NCBI RefSeq assembly: GCF_001936575.1
Contig: NZ_MSMP01000003.1
Span: 1-64,000 of the forward strand
Source of the DNA: Tenacibaculum agarivorans
Lineage (GTDB): Bacteria > Bacteroidota > Bacteroidia > Flavobacteriales > Flavobacteriaceae
DNA length: 64,000 nucleotides
Direction of reading: 5' to 3'
Position numbers and translations under genes: made by a program. How positions within the stretch are numbered: the stretch's first letter is position 1; the number at the start of each line of letters is the position of its first letter. The notes below the pieces were generated by a model. It was not told the origin of the DNA, did no database searches, and saw only the letters and a list, made by a program, of their open reading frames with translations. Below are positions 9,084-17,921 of the stretch, one piece after another.

Positions 9084-9956
9084 ATGAGTAAAAAACAATA
9101 CAAGTGGTTCTATTTAATTTTTCTTTCTTTAATTTGGGGAAGTTCTTTTATTTTAATGAAAAAAGCACTAATCGGCTTATCGCCTATACAAGTGGGTGCA
9201 CTAAGAATTATAATTGCTGCATTATTTTTAATCATCATAGGTTTTAAAAGTGTAAAGAAAATTAAGAAGAGACATTGGAAATATGTTTTTTTAAGTGCGC
9301 TTTGTGGTACATTTTTTCCTTCTTTTTTATATGCTTATGCGATTGTTGGTATTGATAGTTCGATAGCTTCGATATTAAATTCATTAACTCCTTTTAATAC
9401 GTTACTAATTGGAACATTAATATTTCAAGTGGTTTTTAATAAAAAGCAACTTATAGGTATTTTGATAGGACTTTTAGGTACCATTATTTTAATCTTTAAG
9501 GGGGCAGATTTGAATCCGAATCAGAATTATTGGTTTGCATTATTCCCCATTGTATCATCTATTGGTTATGCTTGTAATGTTAATATAATAAAGAAGTATT
9601 TGCAAGATTTAGAACCACTGGCTATAACCACAGGAAATTTTATTTTAATTCTAATACCTACGCTGATCGTTTTATCTTTTACAGGATTTTTCACTTCATT
9701 TGAATTTTCTAAAGAAGCAACTGATGGATTGATTTATATTACAATTTTAGCTGTAATTGGTACTGGTATAGCTAAGGTAATGTTTAATAAATTGATTCAT
9801 ATTTCATCTCCAGTTTTTTCTACTTCGGTAACATATTTGATACCAATTGTAGCTGTTATTTGGGGTGTTGTAGATGGAGAGAAGCTTAGTGTAATACAGT
9901 TATTTGCTGGAATTATAATTTTATATGGAGTATATTTAGTAAATAAGAACAAATAA
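9084..9956 (+). CDS. EamA/DMT-family transporter
   Basis: 290 residues from the chosen ATG at 9084, with ten transmembrane segments in two EamA repeats. The first has L-I-W-G-S-S-F-I-L-M-K and the conserved glycine-rich end of helix 5 (G-I-L-I-G-L-L-G); the second ends with I-I-L-Y-G-V-Y-L-V-N-K. The drug/metabolite superfamily mostly exports amino acids and metabolites; the substrate is not predictable. A GTG at 9045 is in frame but would add a polar stretch before the first helix and overlap the promoter region of the divergent metal lipoprotein, so it is not preferred. Confidence 0.85.
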   Translation: MSKKQYKWFYLIFLSLIWGSSFILMKKALIGLSPIQVGALRIIIAALFLIIIGFKSVKKIKKRHWKYVFLSALCGTFFPSFLYAYAIVGIDSSIASILNSLTPFNTLLIGTLIFQVVFNKKQLIGILIGLLGTIILIFKGADLNPNQNYWFALFPIVSSIGYACNVNIIKKYLQDLEPLAITTGNFILILIPTLIVLSFTGFFTSFEFSKEATDGLIYITILAVIGTGIAKVMFNKLIHISSPVFSTSVTYLIPIVAVIWGVVDGEKLSVIQLFAGIIILYGVYLVNKNK

Positions 9957-9990
9957 AAAAAAGAGCCAATATAATTGACTCTTTTTGTAT
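9956..9990. terminator. Bidirectional terminator between EamA transporter and M16 peptidase
   Basis: AAGAGCCAAT (from 9961) pairs with ATTGACTCTT with one mismatch; an A-run precedes it and a T-run follows, between two convergent genes. Confidence 0.75.
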
Positions 9991-10006
9991 AATTTATGAT
10001 TATGAA

Positions 10007-12052
10007 CTATTGGAAGTCTGCATCTGAAACTCCATCATTCACTTTAATCTCTTTTACAACAAAGTTTAAATCCATTGGCCCCATTTTACTATCGATTTTA
10101 TGAGGGAATTTTACTCCATTTACTTCTTTGTAATCAGAAAATAATGTAGGAACTTTCATTTCTCCTTGTGGACTTTTAACTGTTCTTACTGATTTTATTT
10201 TTAAACCAGTTTTCATATCATAGAAAATTTCATTGTCGTTATGTTTAATTACATAAGCATTGTTACCATTTACAGGTTCTATTCTAACTAATTTTCCAGC
10301 TCTATAGGCTTCATCATCAAAAGGAGCTTTATTAGATTTTGCTTCTTCTAATTCTTTACCAGCTAAATCTTTTCTTCTACCTTGTTGTTCAGCATATCCT
10401 TTAGTTCCATCAAAAACTTGTTTACTTAACGTTTGTCCCATTCCAGTAACAACTTGAGATGTTTTGTTAGGAGCTGCTGATTTGGAAGTTAAGGTAATAT
10501 CTAATCCTTGTACTTTAGCACCAGAAACCATTTTTACAGATTTAATTTGTGCTACCTTATCTTTCCCACCAATAGCTTTAAAATAATCATCTACTACTGT
10601 ATTTGCAGTAACGCCAGCAGGAATAGGTAAATTCATTTTAGGTTTACTAGTAGGATTTCCTTTTTTATCAAAATATTTGATTGCGTATGATGTTTTCTCT
10701 AAATTTTTTAAAACATCACTACCTTTTCCAGTAACAAAGATTCTAGCTTTATCACCTTGGAAGTATTTTTTAGCTGCATTTTGAACATCATCTAATGTTA
10801 CTGCATTAATATTCTCCAGATATTTTTCATAGAAATCAGCAGGTAAATTATAACGAGCGATGTTTAACGCAAAACGAGCTACAGTTCTTGGTTTTTGAAC
10901 ATCCATTACAAAGTTTCCAACATACTCAGCTTTAGAATTTTTAAGTTCTTCTTCGCTTACTTTTTGATAACGTATTTTATTGATTTCTTTTAAGATCTCT
11001 ACAACAGAACTATCTGTAACCATATTTCTTACACTAGCACTAGCTTTAAATTTACCAGCATGCTTACTTTGTCTAACTCTTGAATAAGAACCATACGTAT
11101 ATCCTTTATCTTCACGTAAATTCATAAATAAGCGAGCAGTTCCACCACCACCTAAAATATTATTCGCAATTAAAGCAGCATAATAATCTTTATCTCCTAA
11201 AGTTAAATCGATATTATTTACAACAGCTACTTCAGATTGCACAGCATTTGGCATATTTACAAAATTGATTTCAGCAGTTGATGGATTTACAGGTTTAGGC
11301 ATTGTATAATTAGGAATATTACCTTTTGTCCACCCACTAAATAATTTAGTTACTAATTTTTTTGTCTTCTTAGGATTGATATCTCCTACAATAACTAAAT
11401 AAGCATTATTAGGTCTGTAATACGTAGTATAATTCTTTTTTACATCCTCTAATTTGATATTTTGCATTGATTCAGGTGTCACATACTCACCATATGGGTG
11501 TTTGCTTCCATATGTTAAATAGTCTTCAACTCTGCTAGCTATGGTTTTTACATCTTTCTCTTGATTTTTTAAACCTTCAAGATTCCTTTCTATCTCTTTA
11601 TCAAATTCTTCTTGAGTAAAGATAGGGTTTTTAATTCCATCTGCCATTAAGGTTAAAATCTCAGGAAAATATTTTTCCAACGAGGCAGCAAAAGCTCCAG
11701 AACTAGAGAAATTTAAGCTTGCACCTAAATAATCCACTTTTTCATTAAACTCATCTTTAGACATAGTATTTGTACCATTACCCAATAAGCTTCCCATAAT
11801 GCTAGATACTCCAGCTTTATCTCCTTCAAAAACAGGTTTGTTATCAATAGTTAAACTAGCTGAGGCGCGAGGTAACTTATGGTTTTCTACCAAAATAACT
11901 TGTAAACCATTTTTTAATTTAAATTTTTCTGGTTTTCCTAGTTTTATTTTGGGTGCAGGCCCAGGTTTTGGTTGGTTGTTTAAATCTCTTTGAGCATTAA
12001 CAGCAAAAGACATGGTTAAGATTGCTATTAATGATGCTATTTTAATTTTCAT
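10007..12052 (-). CDS. M16-family peptidase-like protein, non-catalytic subunit, with C-terminal lipoprotein-sorting-like domain
   Basis: 681 residues with a signal peptide ending N-A-Q. Two M16 homology halves cover about 35-440, but the zinc motif HxxEH is absent: the corresponding place reads V-S-S-I-M-G-S-L-L. The R-L-F-M-N-L-R-E-D-K-G-Y-T-Y-G motif of the substrate-binding subunit is intact. Residues ~475-681 form an extra domain that starts V-V-D-D-Y-F-K-A-I-G-G-K-D-K and resembles the LolA/LolB-like lipoprotein-sorting domains appended to such proteins in Flavobacteriia. The catalytic partner is encoded just upstream (22-base gap), so the two probably form a periplasmic heterodimeric peptidase. 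Confidence 0.87.
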   Translation of the reverse strand: MKIKIASLIAILTMSFAVNAQRDLNNQPKPGPAPKIKLGKPEKFKLKNGLQVILVENHKLPRASASLTIDNKPVFEGDKAGVSSIMGSLLGNGTNTMSKDEFNEKVDYLGASLNFSSSGAFAASLEKYFPEILTLMADGIKNPIFTQEEFDKEIERNLEGLKNQEKDVKTIASRVEDYLTYGSKHPYGEYVTPESMQNIKLEDVKKNYTTYYRPNNAYLVIVGDINPKKTKKLVTKLFSGWTKGNIPNYTMPKPVNPSTAEINFVNMPNAVQSEVAVVNNIDLTLGDKDYYAALIANNILGGGGTARLFMNLREDKGYTYGSYSRVRQSKHAGKFKASASVRNMVTDSSVVEILKEINKIRYQKVSEEELKNSKAEYVGNFVMDVQKPRTVARFALNIARYNLPADFYEKYLENINAVTLDDVQNAAKKYFQGDKARIFVTGKGSDVLKNLEKTSYAIKYFDKKGNPTSKPKMNLPIPAGVTANTVVDDYFKAIGGKDKVAQIKSVKMVSGAKVQGLDITLTSKSAAPNKTSQVVTGMGQTLSKQVFDGTKGYAEQQGRRKDLAGKELEEAKSNKAPFDDEAYRAGKLVRIEPVNGNNAYVIKHNDNEIFYDMKTGLKIKSVRTVKSPQGEMKVPTLFSDYKEVNGVKFPHKIDSKMGPMDLNFVVKEIKVNDGVSDADFQ

Positions 12053-12074
12053 AATTATATATTGTCTTTTGTTG

Positions 12075-13391
12075 TTATTGTTTCTTTTCCTCAGGTAAAT
12101 ATTCCATTACCAATCTTTGATTAGGATTTAAATATTTTTTAGCGACAGCTCTAATATCTTCTCTAGTAATAGATCTGTAAATATCGATTTCTGTATTGAT
12201 AAGATTAGTATCTCCATATAATACATTATAAGTAGCTAAAGAACCAGCAATACCTTCAACACTAGCGTTAGAATTCACAAATCTATTTTCAAATTGATTT
12301 TGAAGTTTTTGATAATCTTTTTCAGAAATCAATTCATTTTGAAGTTTTACAATCTCAGCATCAATTTCTTTGGTAAGATCACTCAAGCTAACTTTTCCTA
12401 ATGGTAAAGCATAAATGATATAAGTACCATAATCTTCTTGACTTAAATTAATGGCTCCAGCTTGTAAAGACATCTTTTTGGTATCTACTAGTTTTTTATA
12501 AAGAACTGAACTTTTACCAGTACTTAAGTATGAAGAAATCATATCTAACACTCTAGATTCTCTAGTTTTCATAGATGGAGTTCTATAAGCTTGCATTATT
12601 GCAGGAATCTGGATGTTAGGATCATAAGCTTTAGCATCTATTTGTTGAGTGATAGGATCTTCTTTTGGAAAGTTTCTTGTAATTTCTTTTCCTCTAGGGA
12701 TTCTTTCAAAATATTCCTTAATCCAAGTTTTAGCTTGTTTTACATCTATATCACCAGCAACAACTAAAGTAGCATTATTAGGAGAATAGAATTTTTTATT
12801 AAAAGCCAAAAACTCTTCTAGGGTAGCAGCATCTAAATGTTCCATTTTTCCAATGGTAGTTCCTTTATAAGGGTGCTTTTTAAACATGTGTTTTTTCACA
12901 TTTTCTAAAAAACGTGAATATGGCTGATTATCTACACGAAGTCTTTTTTCTTCTTTTACTACTTCGTTTTGGGTATCTACACCTTCTTGCTTGATAATAG
13001 GCTGTAAAAGTCGTTCAGATTCCATCCATAAACCTAATTCAAGATTATTAGATGGAAAAATCTCATAATAATACGTTCTATCATCTGTAGTATTAGCGTT
13101 ATTTCTTCCCCCATTAGAAGAAACAATTTTAAACCAATCTCCTTTTTTGATGTTTTTTGTTCCTTCAAATAATAAGTGCTCAAAGAAATGCGCCATACCC
13201 GTTCTATTAGGTTGTTCATCTTTAGCACCAACATGATACATTACAGATGTTACTACCACAGGAGCAGAATTGTCTTTGTGCAAAATTACATGCATTCCAT
13301 TACTTAAATCGTACTCTTCAAATTCTACTTTTTGAGCTTTCACAGCAAAAAAAGAAGTAAAAATGATAAGCGTTAAAATAGTTTTTTTCAT
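12075..13391 (-). CDS. M16-family zinc metallopeptidase, catalytic subunit
   Basis: 438 residues with a signal peptide (ending A-V-K-A-Q at 20). The inverted zinc motif H68-F-F-E71-H72 is present, and the third ligand lies in N-E-V-V-K-E-E at about 142-148, at the family's usual distance. Length and halves match single-length M16B peptidases that work as a dimer with a non-catalytic subunit, which is the next gene. The pair likely degrades peptides in the periplasm. No clear -7 box of the TAnnTTTG type was found upstream of the start. Confidence 0.9.
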   Translation of the reverse strand: MKKTILTLIIFTSFFAVKAQKVEFEEYDLSNGMHVILHKDNSAPVVVTSVMYHVGAKDEQPNRTGMAHFFEHLLFEGTKNIKKGDWFKIVSSNGGRNNANTTDDRTYYYEIFPSNNLELGLWMESERLLQPIIKQEGVDTQNEVVKEEKRLRVDNQPYSRFLENVKKHMFKKHPYKGTTIGKMEHLDAATLEEFLAFNKKFYSPNNATLVVAGDIDVKQAKTWIKEYFERIPRGKEITRNFPKEDPITQQIDAKAYDPNIQIPAIMQAYRTPSMKTRESRVLDMISSYLSTGKSSVLYKKLVDTKKMSLQAGAINLSQEDYGTYIIYALPLGKVSLSDLTKEIDAEIVKLQNELISEKDYQKLQNQFENRFVNSNASVEGIAGSLATYNVLYGDTNLINTEIDIYRSITREDIRAVAKKYLNPNQRLVMEYLPEEKKQ

Positions 13392-13560
13392 TCGTTACAT
13401 TTATTTTTATCAATGATTTTGGAATTTGACGCAAGTCACACCAAATTGTTACACATTGAAATATAATTTAATTTGTTTGTAAATATACTTAACTCTTAAC
13501 GAGTGGTTTATTAAATAAAATTAAAACTAGAAAAACAGTGTTAATTTTTGATATAATAAC

Positions 13561-13590
13561 TTGTTTTGCAGTAGAAAAAACGTATATTTG
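13561..13590 (+). promoter_or_regulatory. Promoter of rplU-rpmA
   Basis: TTG (13561-13563), a 19-base spacer and TATATTTG (13583-13590) match the Bacteroidota primary sigma factor consensus. The start codon is 60 bases downstream. Confidence 0.8.
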
Positions 13591-13650
13591 CACCCGCATT
13601 TTGTAGAAAATGTGAACAATTAATTATAAATAAACGCAAAACAAGTTAGT

Positions 13651-14166
13651 ATGTATGCAATCGTAGAGATAGCAGGGCAGCAATTTAAAGTAGCAAAAGA
13701 CCAAAAAGTTTACGTACACCGTTTACCAGAGGCAGAAGGATCTCAAGTGACTTTTGACAAGGTAATGTTAATTGAAGACAAAGGTAATGTAACTATTGGC
13801 GCCCCAGCTATAGAAGGAGCAGGAGTAACTGCCAAGATTTTAGGACACTTAAAAGGTGAGAAGGTAATCGTTTTCAAAAAGAAAAGAAGAAAAGGATACA
13901 GAAAGAAAAACGGTCACCGTCAGTATTTAAGTGAAATTCAAATCGAAAGCATTGCTGCTTCAGGTGTAAAAGCAACTAAAAAAGCTGAGCCTAAAGCTAA
14001 AGCTGAACCTAAAAAGGAAGCAGCTCCAGCTAAAGAAGTAAAAGCAGAGTCAACTGATTTAAGTTCAATGACAGTTGCAGAATTAAAAGCTTTAGCTAAA
14101 GAAAGAGGTATTTCAGGATACACTTCTTTAAAGAAAGCTGAATTAATTGAAGTATTAAGTAAGTAA
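13651..14166 (+). CDS. rplU: 50S ribosomal protein L21 with C-terminal SAP/Rho_N-like extension
   Basis: 171 residues. Residues 1-~104 are L21 (M-Y-A-I-V-E-I-A-G-Q-Q-F-K-V, then K-K-R-R-K-G-Y-R-K-K-N-G-H-R-Q), which binds 23S rRNA. L21 usually ends near residue 103. Here an Ala/Lys/Glu linker (K-A-E-P-K-A-K-A-E-P-K-K) leads to a ~35-residue module, S-M-T-V-A-E-L-K-A-L-A-K-E-R-G-I with K-K-A-E-L-I-E-V-L, that looks like the SAP/Rho N-terminal helix-extended-loop-helix fold. Such tails occur in other Bacteroidota L21 proteins; their job is unclear and could be RNA binding. It is cotranscribed with rpmA (24-base gap). Confidence 0.96.
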   Translation: MYAIVEIAGQQFKVAKDQKVYVHRLPEAEGSQVTFDKVMLIEDKGNVTIGAPAIEGAGVTAKILGHLKGEKVIVFKKKRRKGYRKKNGHRQYLSEIQIESIAASGVKATKKAEPKAKAEPKKEAAPAKEVKAESTDLSSMTVAELKALAKERGISGYTSLKKAELIEVLSK

Positions 14167-14190
14167 TTAACCTTTAAAAAACTATAAAAG

Positions 14191-14451
14191 ATGGCTCATA
14201 AGAAAGGTGTCGGTAGTTCGAAGAACGGTCGTGAATCGGAATCGAAACGTTTAGGAGTAAAAATTTTTGGAGGACAAGCTGCAATTGCAGGTAATATCTT
14301 AGTTCGTCAAAGAGGAACACAACATTACCCAGGTGAAAACGTATATATGGGTAAAGATCACACTTTACACGCTAAAGTTGATGGTGTTGTTCAATTCCAA
14401 AAGAAAAGAGATAACAAATCATATGTTTCTATAGTTCCTTTCGAGGCTTAA
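14191..14451 (+). CDS. rpmA: 50S ribosomal protein L27
   Basis: 86 residues, the normal length, with the conserved start [16 protein letters not shown] and [10 protein letters not shown]. The N-terminus reaches the peptidyl-transferase centre of the ribosome. There is no cleavable N-terminal extension of the Firmicutes kind. Last gene of the rplU-rpmA operon. Confidence 0.97.
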   Translation: MAHKKGVGSSKNGRESESKRLGVKIFGGQAAIAGNILVRQRGTQHYPGENVYMGKDHTLHAKVDGVVQFQKKRDNKSYVSIVPFEA

Positions 14452-14479
14452 GAAAGAAACTAACTGATATAAAATTAGA

Positions 14480-14510
14480 AAGCTCAAATCTATAGATTTG
14501 AGCTTTTTTG
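14480..14510 (+). terminator. Rho-independent terminator of rplU-rpmA
   Basis: AGCTCAAATC (14481-14490) pairs with GATTTGAGCT (14495-14504), loop TATA, followed by six Ts. Confidence 0.9.
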
Positions 14511-14690
14511 TTACATTAGTTTTACTAGCTGCTCATATATTTTAATTATCAATTATATGATATAGTTATATCTTGGTGAATAAAATGAAGAAAGAATTAT
14601 ATAGATGTAAACTGACAAAACAGAAACTAAAAAGTATTTATAATTTAACAGAGATTTTTTGAGAACTTACTATTTTTAAGTTATTATTCA
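14511..14690. other. AT-rich spacer without recognisable content
   Basis: Between the rpmA terminator and the heptanucleotide array I see no open frame of coding character, no RNA gene and no clear promoter. Confidence 0.6.
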
Positions 14691-14858
14691 CTTCTCACTT
14701 CTCACTTCTCACTTCTCACTTCTCACTTCTCACTTCTCACTTCTCACTTCTCACTTCTCACTTCTCACTTCTCACTTCTCACTTCTCACTTCTCACTTCT
14801 CACTTCTCACTTCTCACTTCTCACTTCTCACTTCTCACTTCTCACTTCTCACTTCTCA
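14691..14858. repeat. Heptanucleotide tandem repeat, 24 perfect copies of CTTCTCA
   Basis: Twenty-four uninterrupted copies of the 7-base unit run from 14691 to 14858, with partial units at both edges. On the minus strand the unit reads TGAGAAG, and the array begins directly behind the stop codon of the HD phosphohydrolase (14860-14862). The unit contains stop codons in several frames, so it is not coding. The perfect identity of all copies points to recent expansion by slippage. Confidence 0.97.
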
Positions 14859-14859
14859 C

Positions 14860-15516
14860 TCATACTGAAGCATTCCATTCTTGGTAAAATTGTTCTAGAA
14901 ATTGTTCCATGAATTGATGACGCTGCTCAGCTAGCAATTTACCAGTTGCTGTGTTCATTTTATCTTTTAATAACAATAGCTTTTCGTAAAAGTGATTGAT
15001 AGTAGGTGCTTTAGACTTTTTATACTCTTCTTTAGTCATATTTAGATTTGGTGGAATCTCAGGATTGTATAAAGCTCTATTCTTAAATCCTCCATAATTA
15101 AAGCATCTAGCTATACCAATTGCTCCTATAGCGTCTAATCTATCTGCATCTTGAATAATATCTAATTCTAGTGATTTGAATTTTTGCTCAAAGTTACCTC
15201 CTTTAAAAGAAATGTTTTCTATGATCTTTATTACGTGAACAATTTGGGGTTCTTCTACATTTTGACATTCTAGAAAAGCCCTAGCTTTTTTAGGTCCTAC
15301 AGTCTCATCTCCATCATAGAATTTACTATCAGCAATATCATGGAGTAAAGCACCTAATGCAACAATAAATTCATCTGCATTTTTTTCTTGTTTAGCAATT
15401 GCTATTGCATTTTTATATACTCTTTCTACATGAAAGAAATCGTGTCCTCCTTCTGCGTTTTTCAATGTTTCCTTAACAAAAGTAATTGTATTACTTATAA
15501 TTTCAATTGTATTCAT
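14860..15516 (-). CDS. HD-domain metal-dependent phosphohydrolase (YedJ-like)
   Basis: 218 residues with the HD superfamily motifs: H-D-F-F-H-V-E-R-V (about 24-32), [10 protein letters not shown] (about 68-77) and [14 protein letters not shown] (about 130-143). Length and motif spacing fit the YedJ-type hydrolases, whose natural substrate is not settled. The stop codon touches the tandem array at 14691-14858, so any array length change alters only the 3' untranslated region. Confidence 0.85.
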   Translation of the reverse strand: MNTIEIISNTITFVKETLKNAEGGHDFFHVERVYKNAIAIAKQEKNADEFIVALGALLHDIADSKFYDGDETVGPKKARAFLECQNVEEPQIVHVIKIIENISFKGGNFEQKFKSLELDIIQDADRLDAIGAIGIARCFNYGGFKNRALYNPEIPPNLNMTKEEYKKSKAPTINHFYEKLLLLKDKMNTATGKLLAEQRHQFMEQFLEQFYQEWNASV

Positions 15517-15525
15517 TATTCAAAA

Positions 15526-15560
15526 ATAAAAAATCCTGTTAGTTATAACAGGATTTTTAT
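15526..15560 (-). terminator. Rho-independent terminator of asd
   Basis: AAATCCTGTTA (15531-15541) pairs with TAACAGGATTT (15546-15556), loop GTTA. It lies behind the asd stop on the minus strand, with a T-run on that strand, and just before the HD gene. Confidence 0.85.
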
Positions 15561-15594
15561 AATGTATAAGTTAAGTATTATAAATTCTAAAAAC

Positions 15595-16602
15595 TTAAAT
15601 AGCTACAGCACTTTTAATTAAGTTATGAGAAGCTAAATATTCTGCAATTTGTATGGCATTTGTAGCAGCCCCTTTTCTTAAATTATCTGATACTATCCAC
15701 AAGTTTAAAGAATTAGGCTGTGATAAATCTCTACGAATTCTACCTACAAAAACGTCATCTTTTCCATGTGCATTTAAAGGCATTGGATATTCATTATTTT
15801 CAATATCATCTTGAACAACAACACCAGGAGTTTCTGATAAAAGTGTTCTTACATCATTCAATTCAAAATTATTTTCAAACTCAATATTAACAGACTCAGA
15901 ATGACCGCCTACTACTGGTATTCTTACAGCAGTAGCTGTAATTCCTATTGATGGATCATTTAAAATTTTATGAGTTTCTCGTGTTAATTTCAATTCCTCT
16001 TTTGTGTAACCAGCTTCTTCAAATACATCACAATGTGGTAATGCATTTTTATGAATAGGATGTGGGTATGCATTTTCTCCTTCAACACCATTCACCTCAT
16101 TTTCTAATTGTTGCACAGCTTTTACACCTGTTCCGGTAATCGATTGATAAGTAGAGATTACCAATCTTTTCATGCTATATTTTGAGTGTAATGGAGCTAA
16201 AGCCATAACCATCTGTATGGTAGAACAGTTTGGATTTGCTATAATTTTATCACTTTCTGTTAATTCAGAAGCATTAATTTCAGGAACTACTAACTTTTTA
16301 GTAGCATCCATTCTCCAAGCTGAAGAATTATCAATTACAGTTGTTCCTACTTCAGCAAATTTTGGAGCCCATTCAAGTGAAGTACTTCCTCCAGCAGAAA
16401 ATAAAGCAATATCTGGTTTTAAATTTACAGCGTCATTCAGTCCAATAACAGTATAAATTTTTCCTTTAAAACTAATTTCTTTTCCAACCGATCGTTCAGA
16501 AGCTACTAAAAATAGTTCTGTAATTGGGAAATTACGTTCTTCTAATACTTGTAACATTACGTTACCTACCATTCCTGTTGCTCCTACAACTGCTACTCTC
16601 AT
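15595..16602 (-). CDS. asd: Aspartate-semialdehyde dehydrogenase
   Basis: 335 residues. The N-terminal nucleotide fold starts M-R-V-A-V-V-G-A-T-G-M-V-G. The catalytic cysteine is in N-P-N-C-S-T-I-Q-M (about residue 128), and a catalytic histidine lies in V-G-G-H-S-E-S. The enzyme reduces aspartyl phosphate to aspartate semialdehyde, the branch point to lysine/diaminopimelate, threonine and methionine; dapD of the diaminopimelate branch is in this window at 55727. It is a single-gene unit with its own terminator. Confidence 0.96.
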   Translation of the reverse strand: MRVAVVGATGMVGNVMLQVLEERNFPITELFLVASERSVGKEISFKGKIYTVIGLNDAVNLKPDIALFSAGGSTSLEWAPKFAEVGTTVIDNSSAWRMDATKKLVVPEINASELTESDKIIANPNCSTIQMVMALAPLHSKYSMKRLVISTYQSITGTGVKAVQQLENEVNGVEGENAYPHPIHKNALPHCDVFEEAGYTKEELKLTRETHKILNDPSIGITATAVRIPVVGGHSESVNIEFENNFELNDVRTLLSETPGVVVQDDIENNEYPMPLNAHGKDDVFVGRIRRDLSQPNSLNLWIVSDNLRKGAATNAIQIAEYLASHNLIKSAVAI

Positions 16603-16694
16603 AACAAATAGATTATATGATTAATATTTTATGATGTTTATTACAAATTTCGATAAAAAAGTTTTAAGAGAACGTTAAATCTATAAAAATTTCA

Positions 16695-16720
16695 CAAGTT
16701 GTTTAATTTTAAACAACTTG
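16695..16720. repeat. Perfect inverted repeat upstream of trhO
   Basis: CAAGTTGTTTA (16695-16705) and TAAACAACTTG (16710-16720) form an 11-base perfect stem with loop ATTT. It lies between asd and trhO, upstream of the trhO -7 box at 16751. There is no strong T-run in the plus direction, so an operator or a weak terminator of upstream antisense transcription are both possible. Confidence 0.7.
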
Positions 16721-16724
16721 GTAT

Positions 16725-16758
16725 TTTGTAAATAAAAACTAAAAAATGTGTACATTTG
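16725..16758 (+). promoter_or_regulatory. Probable promoter of trhO
   Basis: TACATTTG (16751-16758) matches the TAnnTTTG -7 element, 37 bases before the start codon. The nearest TTTG upstream is at 16725-16728, giving a 22-base spacer rather than 19, so the -33 assignment is weak. Confidence 0.5.
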
Positions 16759-16795
16759 CAGCCTTAAAATAATGTTTAACTTAAAATAGTATAGC

Positions 16796-17836
16796 ATGCA
16801 ACTGTACAACAAGTTAAGCGCAGAAGAACGCGCTAAATTAATAGATGAAGCGGGGAAGGACCGTATCACAATTTCTTTCTATCAATACTATAAGATAGAA
16901 AATCCTCAAATTTTTAGAGATAAACTATTCATTGAATGGAATGCATTAGATGTATTGGGTAGAACTTATGTTTCTTATGAAGGTATTAATGCACAAATTT
17001 CTGTTCCTGCTGAAAATTTTTTAGCGTTAAAAGCACAATTAGATAGTATTTCTTTTTTAAAAGATATCCGTTTAAATGTAGCGGTTGAACATGACAACAA
17101 ATCGTTTTTAAAACTTAAGGTCAAAGTACGAAAGAAAATCGTTGCAGACGGGTTAAATGACGATACATTTGATGTTACGGATAAAGGAGTTCACTTATCG
17201 GCAAAAGAGTTTAATGACATGTTAGCAAATCCTAATACAGTATGTGTGGATATGCGTAATCATTACGAAAGTGAAATAGGACATTTTAAAGGTGCTGTAA
17301 CCCCAGATGTAGATACGTTTAGAGATTCATTAGATATTATTGAAGAAGATTTAAAAGAACATAAAGAAGATAAGAACCTTTTAATGTATTGTACTGGAGG
17401 AATTAGATGTGAAAAGGCTTCAGCATATTATAAACATAAAGGTTTTAAAAACGTATTTCAACTCGAAGGAGGAATTATAGAGTATACAAGACAAGTGAAA
17501 GCAGAAGGCTTAGAAAATAAATTTTTAGGTAAAAATTTTGTGTTTGATCACAGAAGAGCAGAGCGTATTTCTGATGATGTAATTTCTCATTGCCATCAAT
17601 GTGGAAAACCTTGCGATACACATACGAACTGTGCCAATGAAGCTTGTCATTTACTGTTTATTCAATGTGATGAATGTGCTGAGAAGATGGAAAATACATG
17701 TTCTACTGAATGTCAGGAGATAATTCACTTACCATATGAAGAGCAAAAAGCATTGCGTAAAGGTAAACATGCTAGTAATAAAATCTTTAAAAAAGGACGT
17801 TCTGAAAAATTAAAATATCAGAAACAAAATACGTAG
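16796..17836 (+). CDS. trhO: tRNA uridine(34) 5-hydroxylase, rhodanese family (TrhO/YceA)
   Basis: 346 residues. An N-terminal ferredoxin-like region (about 1-110) is followed by a rhodanese domain with the active-site loop Y-C-T-G-G-I-R-C-E (catalytic Cys near 199). A cysteine-rich C-terminal part has C-x2-C pairs (C-H-Q-C-G-K-P-C, C-D-E-C) and a basic end. TrhO uses molecular oxygen to hydroxylate U34 of certain tRNAs on the way to 5-methoxyuridine or its oxyacetic derivatives. Length and motifs match the family in Bacteroidota. It is transcribed alone. Confidence 0.92.
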   Translation: MQLYNKLSAEERAKLIDEAGKDRITISFYQYYKIENPQIFRDKLFIEWNALDVLGRTYVSYEGINAQISVPAENFLALKAQLDSISFLKDIRLNVAVEHDNKSFLKLKVKVRKKIVADGLNDDTFDVTDKGVHLSAKEFNDMLANPNTVCVDMRNHYESEIGHFKGAVTPDVDTFRDSLDIIEEDLKEHKEDKNLLMYCTGGIRCEKASAYYKHKGFKNVFQLEGGIIEYTRQVKAEGLENKFLGKNFVFDHRRAERISDDVISHCHQCGKPCDTHTNCANEACHLLFIQCDECAEKMENTCSTECQEIIHLPYEEQKALRKGKHASNKIFKKGRSEKLKYQKQNT

Positions 17837-17921
17837 TATTTTAGTCTAAATAAAATACAATTTTTTATTTCAGGCAAAGATAAAGGACTTCAATAATGTG
17901 AATCTTGCTTAAAGAAACTCC

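Noticed and set aside
14691..14858. Regular tandem array as CRISPR
   Set aside because: The unit is 7 bases, perfectly contiguous, without spacers, and no cas gene is nearby.
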